Positions 8,599-15,766 of a DNA stretch of 32,797 nt are shown here, piece by piece. The DNA comes from Anaerolineae bacterium. GTDB lineage: Bacteria > Chloroflexota > Anaerolineae > UBA4142 > SHND01. The notes under the pieces are model-generated. The model did not search any database, was not told the DNA's origin, and saw nothing but the letters and a program-made list of their open reading frames with translations. The position numbers were made by a program, and so were the translations under genes. The stretch's first letter is position 1, and every line of letters starts with the position of its first letter. The DNA lies in the NCBI GenBank assembly GCA_020851635.1, contig JADZCJ010000025.1, forward strand, positions 1 to 32,797, written 5' to 3'.

Positions 8599-8954
8599 TC
8601 CGCTTTGGCGAGCTGCTGATAGGCGTGTGCCTTGGCAAGGCGCACCAAATGTTCGAGCGTCAAATACCGCTCCATTTCGATTTCTTCGGCGCGTGATAAC
8701 TCTTCTTGTTTACTGCGTTCGAGTAATTCACTCATTCGCGCCTGAAGCGTGTCGGATGCTCGCAGGTCGAGGACTTGCCGGGGGGATGGATTCCCGGTTA
8801 GGGTTTCGATTATCTCTTCTTCGTCGGCAACGATGCCAGTATTGTCGCGGATTTCTTCGGCGAGAGCTCGCTCTAGCAATTCCGGCAGCCGTTCCTGAAC
8901 GAGCTCCAACCGCTTGCCCAATTCATCGGGCACACGAATGGTAATTTCCATCAT
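8595..8954 (-). CDS. Small RHH-like, coiled-coil-rich protein paired with the HNH nuclease
   Basis: The 119-residue product begins MMEITIRVPDELGKRL, a beta strand plus helix resembling the N-terminus of ribbon-helix-helix proteins. The remainder is strongly charged and helical (Glu, Leu, Arg rich). I do not recognise a defined family. It sits 2 nt downstream of recR and overlaps the HNH gene by 4 nt, so it is probably translated in a fixed ratio with the nuclease and could bind it or regulate it. An antitoxin-like role is inference only. The two adjacent ATGs (8954 and 8951) cannot be separated; I took the first. Confidence 0.65.
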   Translation of the reverse strand: MMEITIRVPDELGKRLELVQERLPELLERALAEEIRDNTGIVADEEEIIETLTGNPSPRQVLDLRASDTLQARMSELLERSKQEELSRAEEIEMERYLTLEHLVRLAKAHAYQQLAKAE

Positions 8955-8956
8955 AT

Positions 8957-9556
8957 TCAGACCTCTCGTCTTCCCTCCAAGGCACGCGTCAGCGTCACCT
9001 CGTCCGCATATTCCAAATCGCCTCCGACGGGCAAGCCGCGCGCCAGCCGCGTCATGCGAATGCCGAGCGGCTTGATGAGACGTTCAAGATACATGGCGGT
9101 CGCCTCGCCTTCCAGATTCGGATTCGTGGCGAGCAGCACTTCGGTCACACGCCCATCGCGCAAGCGGTCCAGCAGCTCCTTGATCCGCAAGTCTTCGGGA
9201 CCGATGCCTTCGACGGGTGAAATCGCTCCGTGCAGGACGTGATACAACCCCTTGTACTCGCGCGTGCGCTCGATTGCGACCAGGTCAAGCGGTTCCTCGA
9301 TCACACAAATCATGGAGCGGTCGCGCGTCTCGTCGCGGCATACATTGCACGGGTTTGACTCGGCAATGTTTTGACAAAGGGCGCAGGTCGTAATTTGCTC
9401 GCGCAGGTCGCGGATCGCGTCAGACAGCGACTCGACCTGGGTTTTTGAAGTCCGCAGCAAATAAAAGGTCAGGCGCTGCGCCGTCTTGGGTCCTATACCG
9501 GGCAGGCGGTGAAATTCCTCGATCAAACGCGTGACAGAACGCGGGGTCGTATCCAT
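8957..9556 (-). CDS. recR: Recombination mediator protein RecR
   Basis: RecR works with RecO and RecF to load RecA onto gapped, SSB-coated DNA. The 199-residue protein has the N-terminal helix-hairpin-helix ([15 protein letters not shown], about 14-28), a four-Cys zinc finger (CALC and CNVC, about 57-72), a Toprim domain beginning at ICVIEEPLD and the C-terminal [18 protein letters not shown] block. Length is normal for RecR. A GAGGA ribosome binding site lies 8 nt before the ATG. In many bacteria recR directly follows dnaX and ybaB; here two genes and an inverted repeat intervene. Confidence 0.96.
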   Translation of the reverse strand: MDTTPRSVTRLIEEFHRLPGIGPKTAQRLTFYLLRTSKTQVESLSDAIRDLREQITTCALCQNIAESNPCNVCRDETRDRSMICVIEEPLDLVAIERTREYKGLYHVLHGAISPVEGIGPEDLRIKELLDRLRDGRVTEVLLATNPNLEGEATAMYLERLIKPLGIRMTRLARGLPVGGDLEYADEVTLTRALEGRREV

Positions 9557-9611
9557 GTGCCAGTCCTCGAATCGTTTTAACAGGTGCCCCTGTCAGATTT
9601 ACGACAACACA

Positions 9612-9696
9612 TCTCAAAAATGGATTTCCAAAAAGACTCCATGACGCTCTTGCTCGAAAATTCGACGAATATTCTCGAGTCAGAGCATTTTTGAGA
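9612..9696. repeat. Nested inverted repeat between the cyclase gene and recR
   Basis: The outer arms TCTCAAAAATG (9612-9622) and CATTTTTGAGA (9686-9696) are perfect complements. Inside, GCTCTTGCTCGA (9646-9657) pairs with TCGAGTCAGAGC (9675-9686) with one mismatch and one G-T pair. It could be a terminator for the cyclase gene, a processing site ahead of recR, or a remnant of a small inverted-repeat element. The sequence alone does not decide. Confidence 0.5.
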
Positions 9697-9716
9697 CGCG
9701 GTGGAGTGTAGCATTG

Positions 9717-11576
9717 TTAAAAATCATTGGCAAGGTTAGGCGGAGTTTTGTTCTGAGGCGCGGTATCAGACGTGTGTTGGCTGATGCGCCACAGACGGGT
9801 GAGCTCTTGAAAACCGCGCAGGCGGGTCTCGAAAGAGGTTGCCTGCAGCTCTGTCTGACTGCTTATCCATTTCAGCACCTCGGAATCATTCCAAAACGCG
9901 TCCGATACCAGAATGTCCGTCCCATCAGACACTCCGGCAATGCGCGCCGTAATATTGACTGTCGAGCCAAAATAGTCCAGCCGATTATTCAGGTTCACTG
10001 CGATGCAAGTGCCGGTGTGGATGCCCACTTTGAGCAAGAGCGGCGCGACCCTGTTGGCGGGATTTTCCAGAGCGCGCTGTGCAGAGTACATGGCGCGCAG
10101 CGCATTGACTGGACGGCGAAAGACCACCATAACCGCATCCCCCATGGTTTTGACGACCGCCCCATCCTCTCTTTGCACAGCGTTGCGGATCACCTCAAAA
10201 TGATTCAACACCCGTCCGAACGCGGGCGCATCGCCGATTTCGCGATACATTTCGGTCGAGCGCTTCAGGTCGGTAAAGACCAGCGTGAGCGAGCCGACGG
10301 AAAACTGCTCGCCCGCGCGCAGCGCCTCGTCGGCAAACAAATCGCGAAACGCCTGCAGCGCGATCACATCCGCCGCCGTGACCGAGTCATCGCTCCACGC
10401 CCAGCGTTCGAGGATAAACAACTGGTCCTGAGCTGTCGCGTTTTCGAACGTCAGGTGCGGTTCCAGATTGACGTGCGGCTCGCGGTCGCTCCAATCGTCC
10501 TCATCCGCGCGCAACATAGCTTCGGGCGCTCCTTGCGGGTCGGCATCCAGAAACTGTCCGCCGCGTTTTTGTGGGGTCCGGACGCGATAGCGCCCCGCTT
10601 CGAGTGGGATGGCGATTGTCGCCTGTGTGCGCGGCGGAAGGTGATGCTGAGCGAAAATATGCGGTGTTACTTGCGGACCACCAACGCAATACACGCGCCG
10701 GTTGATCGAACGCACCGCGGGATTCGGCAGAAAAGACAATTCGACCGAGCGGTCAAAGTTCACCCTGTAATCAATATTGCACGAATCACAATGGACATCT
10801 TTTTGGACCGCGTTCAGCGATTCGAGCTGCGTGCTTGGTCCCCGACACAGCGGGCAGAGCAAATCCCATTCGAGGTCCAGAATCCCCTGACGCGTGGCAT
10901 GTAAACACAATTCCAACACCTCGCGTCGCGCCGCGCCCCATGCGTCCGCCAGCCGGTACGGACGGATGCGCGCGAGCTCCAACTCGTCCGCATAGGTAAT
11001 GTGCTCGAACAGGAGGTCAATGAGCGCAGGTGAAAACCCTTGCGCGACAAGGTTTGTGCGCGCCGCATCCAGACGCGGGCGCGCGCCGGGGGTGAGCGCG
11101 AGAGAGTCCGCCGTGACGTGCGTCGGGGACCCCGCAGTCAGTTCCTTGTCATAGCGTCGCACGGCTTGCTCGATGCCGCGACGCGTCAAGAGACCGATTT
11201 GAACGGGAATCGCCAGTGCGCCCAGAAAATTGCGCGGCGTCGCCCGCGCGCTGTAAATGATGCGAGCGCCGCCGTTTTCGCGTCGCTGCAATTCGACGCG
11301 GATAACCAGCTCTCGCAGCGGACCGCGTGTGTATCGCCGGATGACGCCATACCGAAAAGGGCGCGTCCATTCGAACGGCTCTTCGTCCCATTCCACCGGA
11401 ATCCCCAAAAAGCGAAACCCCAAATGGCGGTCGGCGCCGTGCTGTCTGATGACGCCGGGGGTCAATGCGGGTACGCCTGTGTCGCGATTAAAGCGGTTCG
11501 TGTCCGCCACGCGCGTCCACATCGCTTCCGGCGGTGCCAGAGTGTCAAATTCCCACTTGTAGTTGAACTCGGACAT
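9717..11576 (-). CDS. Class III adenylate/guanylate cyclase with DUF5939-type N-terminus
   Basis: The 619-residue soluble protein has three parts. Residues 1-150 resemble the START/SRPBCC-like region found in DUF5939 cyclases. A middle region has a zinc-ribbon-like pair CPLC (241-244) and CDSC (263-266). The cyclase catalytic domain lies at about 425-560. The catalytic set is complete: metal ligands Asp436 (VFTDLKRST) and Asp480 (MGDAVMV), the purine-selecting Lys476 and Asp534, and transition-state Asn541 and Arg545 (VNITARI). The Lys/Asp pair favours ATP, hence cAMP. No membrane segment is seen. It lies between the CHAD gene and recR on the same strand and may share their transcript. Confidence 0.88.
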   Translation of the reverse strand: MSEFNYKWEFDTLAPPEAMWTRVADTNRFNRDTGVPALTPGVIRQHGADRHLGFRFLGIPVEWDEEPFEWTRPFRYGVIRRYTRGPLRELVIRVELQRRENGGARIIYSARATPRNFLGALAIPVQIGLLTRRGIEQAVRRYDKELTAGSPTHVTADSLALTPGARPRLDAARTNLVAQGFSPALIDLLFEHITYADELELARIRPYRLADAWGAARREVLELCLHATRQGILDLEWDLLCPLCRGPSTQLESLNAVQKDVHCDSCNIDYRVNFDRSVELSFLPNPAVRSINRRVYCVGGPQVTPHIFAQHHLPPRTQATIAIPLEAGRYRVRTPQKRGGQFLDADPQGAPEAMLRADEDDWSDREPHVNLEPHLTFENATAQDQLFILERWAWSDDSVTAADVIALQAFRDLFADEALRAGEQFSVGSLTLVFTDLKRSTEMYREIGDAPAFGRVLNHFEVIRNAVQREDGAVVKTMGDAVMVVFRRPVNALRAMYSAQRALENPANRVAPLLLKVGIHTGTCIAVNLNNRLDYFGSTVNITARIAGVSDGTDILVSDAFWNDSEVLKWISSQTELQATSFETRLRGFQELTRLWRISQHTSDTAPQNKTPPNLANDF

Positions 11577-11648
11577 GGAGAGCCAACCCGGGACATTCAG
11601 ACAGGGTGAACGGTTTTAGCCACCTGCATCGGGCGAAATTTTCAAGGA

Positions 11649-12905
11649 TCAGATTGACGCGACCGCCTGGGCTAGTCGCCTGCGATAGCGCGCCTCCGCT
11701 ATCGCCGCCCACTTTGCGGGCACATCCATTCGTAGCTCAGAAATGCGCGCTTGCAGAAAAGAGTGATATGCCGCAATCGGGCGAAAATCGGGCGCGGCCT
11801 CCCCTTGCGCTTTGGCGGTGTCCGCCTGTGCGCCAAGAAAATCCGTCAACGCCTGTCCCGCGACGACCGCATCCTGAATCGCGCCGAGTTGGTCTTGCAG
11901 CGCGACGAGGGGTTTTATCAGAGATTCGGTGATGCGAGTTTTTGCCTCATCAAACGGCAGTCGCATCCCCTGCGCCAGCGGCTCACGGAAAAATTCCAGC
12001 GTGTAGCGAAGACGTTTGATCGAGATACGCAGCGCGTGGAGTTGTTCGAGCGTCGCATCCCTGACGTTCGACCCACATGCGCGGACGGTGCCATACTCTT
12101 GCCACACCAAAGCGGGCAACACCTCGATCACGCGTGGCGAGGAACTCGCGTTGTCATCCTCCAGCAAGATACCCATACGCGTTTTCCACTCGGCTGCTCG
12201 CGCGCTGTCGAGATACTGCACGAGTTTGCCGTGACCTGCGGTGCGGTCCGCCTGCCACGCGGCGGCGAGTTCCCCGAGCCGGAACTGGTCCCGCTCGACG
12301 GCGGACGAGCGATATACGTCCAGATCCCCAATCAACACATCCAGATTACGAATGTGTCCCAACACATCGCGCAGCTCTTCCAGGTCTTTTCGCAGACGCC
12401 TGGCGCGTTTGGCGGCAAGATAACTGCGAAAAAGACGAAAAGCCGAGTTGAGTCGCCGGGACGCCACGCGCATATCGTGGACCGCCTCGCTGTCCCGAGT
12501 CGCGCGGACATCCTCTTCTGCCTGATTCAATTTGAAATATTGTTCCTTGATCACAAGGCGCGCCGCCTCACGCATCGTCGAATTTGCGCCTATCCCCTCC
12601 TGTGGGGATACGTTCGGAGCTGTGCCGGCGGTTTGGGCGCGCCTGAGCGCGGCAAAAGAAAAAGCGTTCAAGCGCTTTTCATCAAATCGAGCAAGGGTGT
12701 GACGAATCGAGCGTGTGCGGGTGTTCAGGGCGCGCGCAATGTGCGCGGGGTCCTTGCCATCGGCTGAATCGAGGAGGATGCGCGCCCGTCGGCGCGCGCG
12801 GCTGCTGGAATCGTCGAGTAACGCCGTTATCAGGAACCGCTCGTTATCGGCGAGGGAGAAGGCGGGCGTTTCCACGGCAAAAAAAAGGGTGGCAGAGCGC
12901 GGCAT
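11649..12905 (-). CDS. CHAD-domain protein with an N-terminal HTH-like segment
   Basis: CHAD domains are all-helical, His-rich and bind inorganic polyphosphate. Residues about 108-405 show the two conserved CHAD blocks, HDMRVASRRLNSAFRLF and HALRISIKRLRYTLEFF. Residues about 40-90 (DGKDPAHIARALNTRTRSI) look like the helix-turn-helix at the front of IS630-type transposases and some regulators. I see no CYTH domain. A DNA-contacting CHAD protein would be unusual; the HTH reading is by eye. It lies 34 nt downstream of ybaB, without a clear ribosome binding site, and 72 nt upstream of the cyclase gene. Confidence 0.8.
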   Translation of the reverse strand: MPRSATLFFAVETPAFSLADNERFLITALLDDSSSRARRRARILLDSADGKDPAHIARALNTRTRSIRHTLARFDEKRLNAFSFAALRRAQTAGTAPNVSPQEGIGANSTMREAARLVIKEQYFKLNQAEEDVRATRDSEAVHDMRVASRRLNSAFRLFRSYLAAKRARRLRKDLEELRDVLGHIRNLDVLIGDLDVYRSSAVERDQFRLGELAAAWQADRTAGHGKLVQYLDSARAAEWKTRMGILLEDDNASSSPRVIEVLPALVWQEYGTVRACGSNVRDATLEQLHALRISIKRLRYTLEFFREPLAQGMRLPFDEAKTRITESLIKPLVALQDQLGAIQDAVVAGQALTDFLGAQADTAKAQGEAAPDFRPIAAYHSFLQARISELRMDVPAKWAAIAEARYRRRLAQAVASI

Positions 12906-12939
12906 CTGACTTGTGCCACGCTTGATACCAATGATGGAC

Positions 12940-13308
12940 CTAACCCAGACCGGGGAAACCCGCGCCGAGTCCGCCAGTGACAGCTCTCATGCGCTCTGAC
13001 GCCATCGTTTGCGAGCGTTCGTGACACTCGTTCACTGCCGACATGATCAAATCCTCGAGCAGCGTGGGATCATCCGCCGACTCTTTGATGGCATCGGCGC
13101 TGACCTTGATTGCAGTGATCTTTTGATGCCCGTTCATGGTCACGGTCACCATACCCCCGCCGACCGTAGCGGTGGTGAATTCGTTTTCAAGCTGCTGCTG
13201 CGTTTCCAGCATCTTTTTCTGCAATTCTTCGACCTGTTTTTGCAGTGCGGCGGGATTGAATCCACCCATGCCCCCGCCCGGTTTGCCAAAACTCTTGTTT
13301 TTGCTCAT
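12940..13308 (-). CDS. ybaB: YbaB/EbfC nucleoid-associated protein
   Basis: The 122-residue product is a small dimeric DNA-binding protein of the YbaB/EbfC family. It has a Gly/Met-rich N-terminus, a long amphipathic helix (PAALQKQVEELQKKMLETQQ) and the family block VTVTMNGHQKITAIKVSADA. A GAGGAG ribosome binding site lies 9 nt before the ATG and overlaps the end of dnaX, which is 6 nt upstream, so the two are co-transcribed. Position after dnaX is the conserved arrangement. Confidence 0.94.
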   Translation of the reverse strand: MSKNKSFGKPGGGMGGFNPAALQKQVEELQKKMLETQQQLENEFTTATVGGGMVTVTMNGHQKITAIKVSADAIKESADDPTLLEDLIMSAVNECHERSQTMASERMRAVTGGLGAGFPGLG

Positions 13309-13314
13309 GTATCT

Positions 13315-14949
13315 CTACTCCTCTTCCGAATCATTATCTATAATATCTGAAACTTTGCCGCCCAAATTCATCCCCGCGCGAATCAGCGGATCATCCTGCG
13401 CCGCCTGCATTTTCGCGCGCTTGGGTGAAACGATACACTTGATCTGCACGGGCGCGCCAAACATCGCGCTCAATAGTTTGCTCAGCTGCGGCACTGCATT
13501 CTTGTCATTCTTGAAACGGTCTTGGTGCAAGGGATAGAAAAAGCCGACAGTCAGCTCACCCTTTTCAAGAGCCAACGGCTCGGCGTCACGCAAGAGCGCG
13601 GCGGAGGACTTGTTTCCTTTTTGAAACCGCACAATAATATCATTCCAGCTCCCTTTGATCGCCGCGAGCGATAAACCGCCAACGACCTCTTCGGGTTCGG
13701 GCGCGGGACGGGCGGACGTTCCTTTTTTCTTTTCTGGAGTCGCCACGCGCGTAAATGACGGTTCCGCCCTTTTCGGCGCAGCCGGGGCGTTCGACACAAA
13801 CGGGTTGGACGACGCGGCGGGCGCGGCGCGCGTCTGTGGAGCTGAAACAGCCGCATATGCGGGGGCGGGATCGTGCATCGCTTCGATGAGCGCCATTTCG
13901 AGCGGCAGTGTGGGACTGGCGCTGTGACGCAGTTCCAGCGCCGCCTGTGAAAAGAGTCGAATCGCCCGGGCTGCCTGTTCCGCATTAAACTGTGCTGCCA
14001 GGGAGCGCATTTCGACTTGGACCTCTTCACCTACATTCAGCATGGAATCGCTGTTGACGGCAAACAACATGACACCGCGCAAGTATTCGATCACATCCCG
14101 CGCCACCTGACGTGGGTCCGCGCCCGCATCCACCGCCTCGTCAAGCGCCGCAATCCCGCGCCCCACATCCCGCGACACAAGCCCCGAGACAATGGCGTGG
14201 ATATTCTCGCGCGAAGCCGCGCCCAGCAGCACCTGCACGTGCTTGAGCGTGATCGTGTCGCCGCTGTACGCCGTCAGTTGGTCGAGCAGACTCGTCCCGT
14301 CACGGAAACTGCCGTTCGCCTGTCGCGCGATCAGTTCCAACGCGGCGGGTTCCAAATCCATACCCTCTTTTTTGGCAATCTCGCCCAGCTCGCCCATCAA
14401 TTCCTTGAGCGAGGCGCGTTTGAAATCAAACCGCTGACAGCGCGAGGTAATGGTCGCGGGCACACGGTTGACTTCGGTGGTGGCAAGGACAAAAATAACG
14501 TGCGGCGGCGGCTCTTCGAGTGTCTTGAGCAGGGCATTGAACGCGGCATTGGAAAGCATATGTGCTTCGTCAATGATATACACCTTGAACCGCGCTTCAT
14601 TGGGGCGAAAATCCACCTTGTCCCGCAAGTCACGAATATTGTCCACACCCGTATTCGATGCCGCATCAATTTCGACGAGGTCGAGCAGCCGCTCTTGATT
14701 GATGGCGCGGCAAATCGCGCACTGGTTGCAGGGATGCTTGCCCACATCGGGGTCGAGACAGTTGACTGCTTTGGCGAGAATGCGCGCCGTCGAAGTCTTG
14801 CCGGTGCCGCGGGTCCCTGTAAACAGATAGGCGTGTGCAATCCGATTGAGCGCCAGGGCGTTCTTGAGCGTGGTGGTGATATGCTCTTGCCCCTGCACAT
14901 CGTCAAACGATTGGGGGCGATACTTGAGATACAGCGCTTGAGCGGGCAT
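13315..14949 (-). CDS. dnaX: DNA polymerase III subunit gamma/tau
   Basis: DnaX is the AAA+ core of the clamp loader. The 544-residue protein has Walker A GTRGTGKT (45-52), four zinc-binding Cys (64, 74, 77 and 80), Walker B with VYIIDEAHML, sensor 1 (ATTEVNRVP) and arginine-finger region SRCQRFDF. A lid and oligomerisation domain follow, then a Pro/Ala-rich linker (about 365-425) and a short C-terminal domain. In the linker, at codons 408-409, an A6 run follows AAG (minus strand 13728 to 13723), where shift products would be gamma-sized. The -10 box ends 9 nt before the ATG and there is no Shine-Dalgarno site, so the mRNA is probably leaderless. It is the first gene of the cluster running to recR. 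Confidence 0.95.
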   Translation of the reverse strand: MPAQALYLKYRPQSFDDVQGQEHITTTLKNALALNRIAHAYLFTGTRGTGKTSTARILAKAVNCLDPDVGKHPCNQCAICRAINQERLLDLVEIDAASNTGVDNIRDLRDKVDFRPNEARFKVYIIDEAHMLSNAAFNALLKTLEEPPPHVIFVLATTEVNRVPATITSRCQRFDFKRASLKELMGELGEIAKKEGMDLEPAALELIARQANGSFRDGTSLLDQLTAYSGDTITLKHVQVLLGAASRENIHAIVSGLVSRDVGRGIAALDEAVDAGADPRQVARDVIEYLRGVMLFAVNSDSMLNVGEEVQVEMRSLAAQFNAEQAARAIRLFSQAALELRHSASPTLPLEMALIEAMHDPAPAYAAVSAPQTRAAPAASSNPFVSNAPAAPKRAEPSFTRVATPEKKKGTSARPAPEPEEVVGGLSLAAIKGSWNDIIVRFQKGNKSSAALLRDAEPLALEKGELTVGFFYPLHQDRFKNDKNAVPQLSKLLSAMFGAPVQIKCIVSPKRAKMQAAQDDPLIRAGMNLGGKVSDIIDNDSEEE

Positions 14950-14958
14950 TTCGGCAAA

Positions 14959-14987
14959 AGCATAACATCATCGCGCAAAATCGGCAA
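14959..14987 (-). promoter_or_regulatory. Promoter for dnaX, near-leaderless
   Basis: On the minus strand TTGCCG (14987 to 14982), a 17-nt spacer and TATGCT (14964 to 14959) precede the dnaX ATG at 14949 by 9 nt. Confidence 0.55.
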
Positions 14988-15015
14988 GCGATGCGAAATG
15001 ACACATTCATTTTGG

Positions 15016-15044
15016 TTGACATGCCCCCATTGTGGGGATACAAT
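15016..15044 (+). promoter_or_regulatory. Strong promoter for the RsmI-like gene, with a palindrome in its spacer
   Basis: TTGACA (15016-15021), a 17-nt spacer and TACAAT (15039-15044) make an almost perfect sigma-70 promoter. The spacer holds CCCCA-TTG-TGGGG (15025-15037), which could be an operator or chance. Transcription should begin near 15050-15052, so the GTG at 15056 is the practical start and the GTG at 15032 lies inside the promoter. Confidence 0.7.
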
Positions 15045-15055
15045 CGCGCGACGTT

Positions 15056-15766
15056 GTGAAACAAGCTGCTCTGTACATTGTCGCGACGCCCATCGGAAAC
15101 TATGCGGACCTGACCCTGCGCGCGCGGCGCGTGCTGGGCGAGTGTGACGCAATAGTGTGCGAAGAACGGCGCGCCGGTTCGACGCTTTTAACACATTTTC
15201 AAATTGACAAGCCGCTCCTGGAATGGAACGAGCATTCCGGGGCGGCACAGCTCGACGAGTTGCTTGGGCTGCTCCGACAGGGGCGAGCTTTGGCATTGAT
15301 CTCGGATCACGGCACACCGTTAGTGCAGGACCCCGGCGCTGAATTGGTCCGGGCGGTCCTTCGCGAGAATATTCGCGTCGAGCCGATTCCCGGCGCGTCC
15401 GCGATTCTCGCTGCGCTTGTCGCAAGCGGCATCCCCGCGCCGCGTTTTCGCTTTATCGGACGGTTGCCGCAGAAAAAGGACGAACGCGCGGCTGCGCTCC
15501 AGAATCTGCGCGAACTGCCCGAGACGCTGATCTTGCTCGACGCGCCATACCGGCTCGCGGCGCTGCTCCCCGCGCTTGGCAAAGCGTTTGGCGAAACGCG
15601 CCGCGCCGCCGTCGCCTGCGATCTCACCATGCCGACCGAGCATTTCGTGCGCGGCACGTTGGGTGAAATCATCAAACATTTTGTCAATCACCCATTCAAG
15701 GGTGAGTTTGTTATTATTGTGCAAGGCAAGTCAAGCCAATCGCACTCGATGAGGAGTCATTCTTGA
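15056..15766 (+). CDS. rsmI: RsmI-like 16S rRNA (cytidine-2'-O)-methyltransferase, short form
   Basis: RsmI methylates the 2'-O of C1402 in 16S rRNA. The 236-residue protein has the tetrapyrrole-methylase fold with ATPIGNYADLTLRA, EERRAGSTLL, ISDHGTPLVQDPG and PGASAILAALVASGI, all counterparts of RsmI motifs. Two motifs differ from the common form (EDTR is EERR; SDAGTP is SDHGTP), and the protein lacks the C-terminal extension that brings typical RsmI to about 280 residues. It could therefore be a related methylase with another target. Its stop overlaps the next gene's TTG start by 4 nt. Start GTG 15056 was chosen from the promoter position. Confidence 0.78.
   Translation: MKQAALYIVATPIGNYADLTLRARRVLGECDAIVCEERRAGSTLLTHFQIDKPLLEWNEHSGAAQLDELLGLLRQGRALALISDHGTPLVQDPGAELVRAVLRENIRVEPIPGASAILAALVASGIPAPRFRFIGRLPQKKDERAAALQNLRELPETLILLDAPYRLAALLPALGKAFGETRRAAVACDLTMPTEHFVRGTLGEIIKHFVNHPFKGEFVIIVQGKSSQSHSMRSHS

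Noticed and set aside
9714-10904. Long plus-strand open frame of 396 codons
   Set aside because: It is antisense to the well-supported cyclase gene, and its translation has no recognisable motif and a composition typical of reverse-strand frames in GC-rich DNA.
15032-15055. GTG 15032 as the RsmI-like start
   Set aside because: It lies within the promoter spacer, upstream of the expected transcription start.
14017-15147. Plus-strand open frame of 376 codons
   Set aside because: It lies opposite dnaX and runs through the dnaX and rsmI promoters; dnaX is certain.
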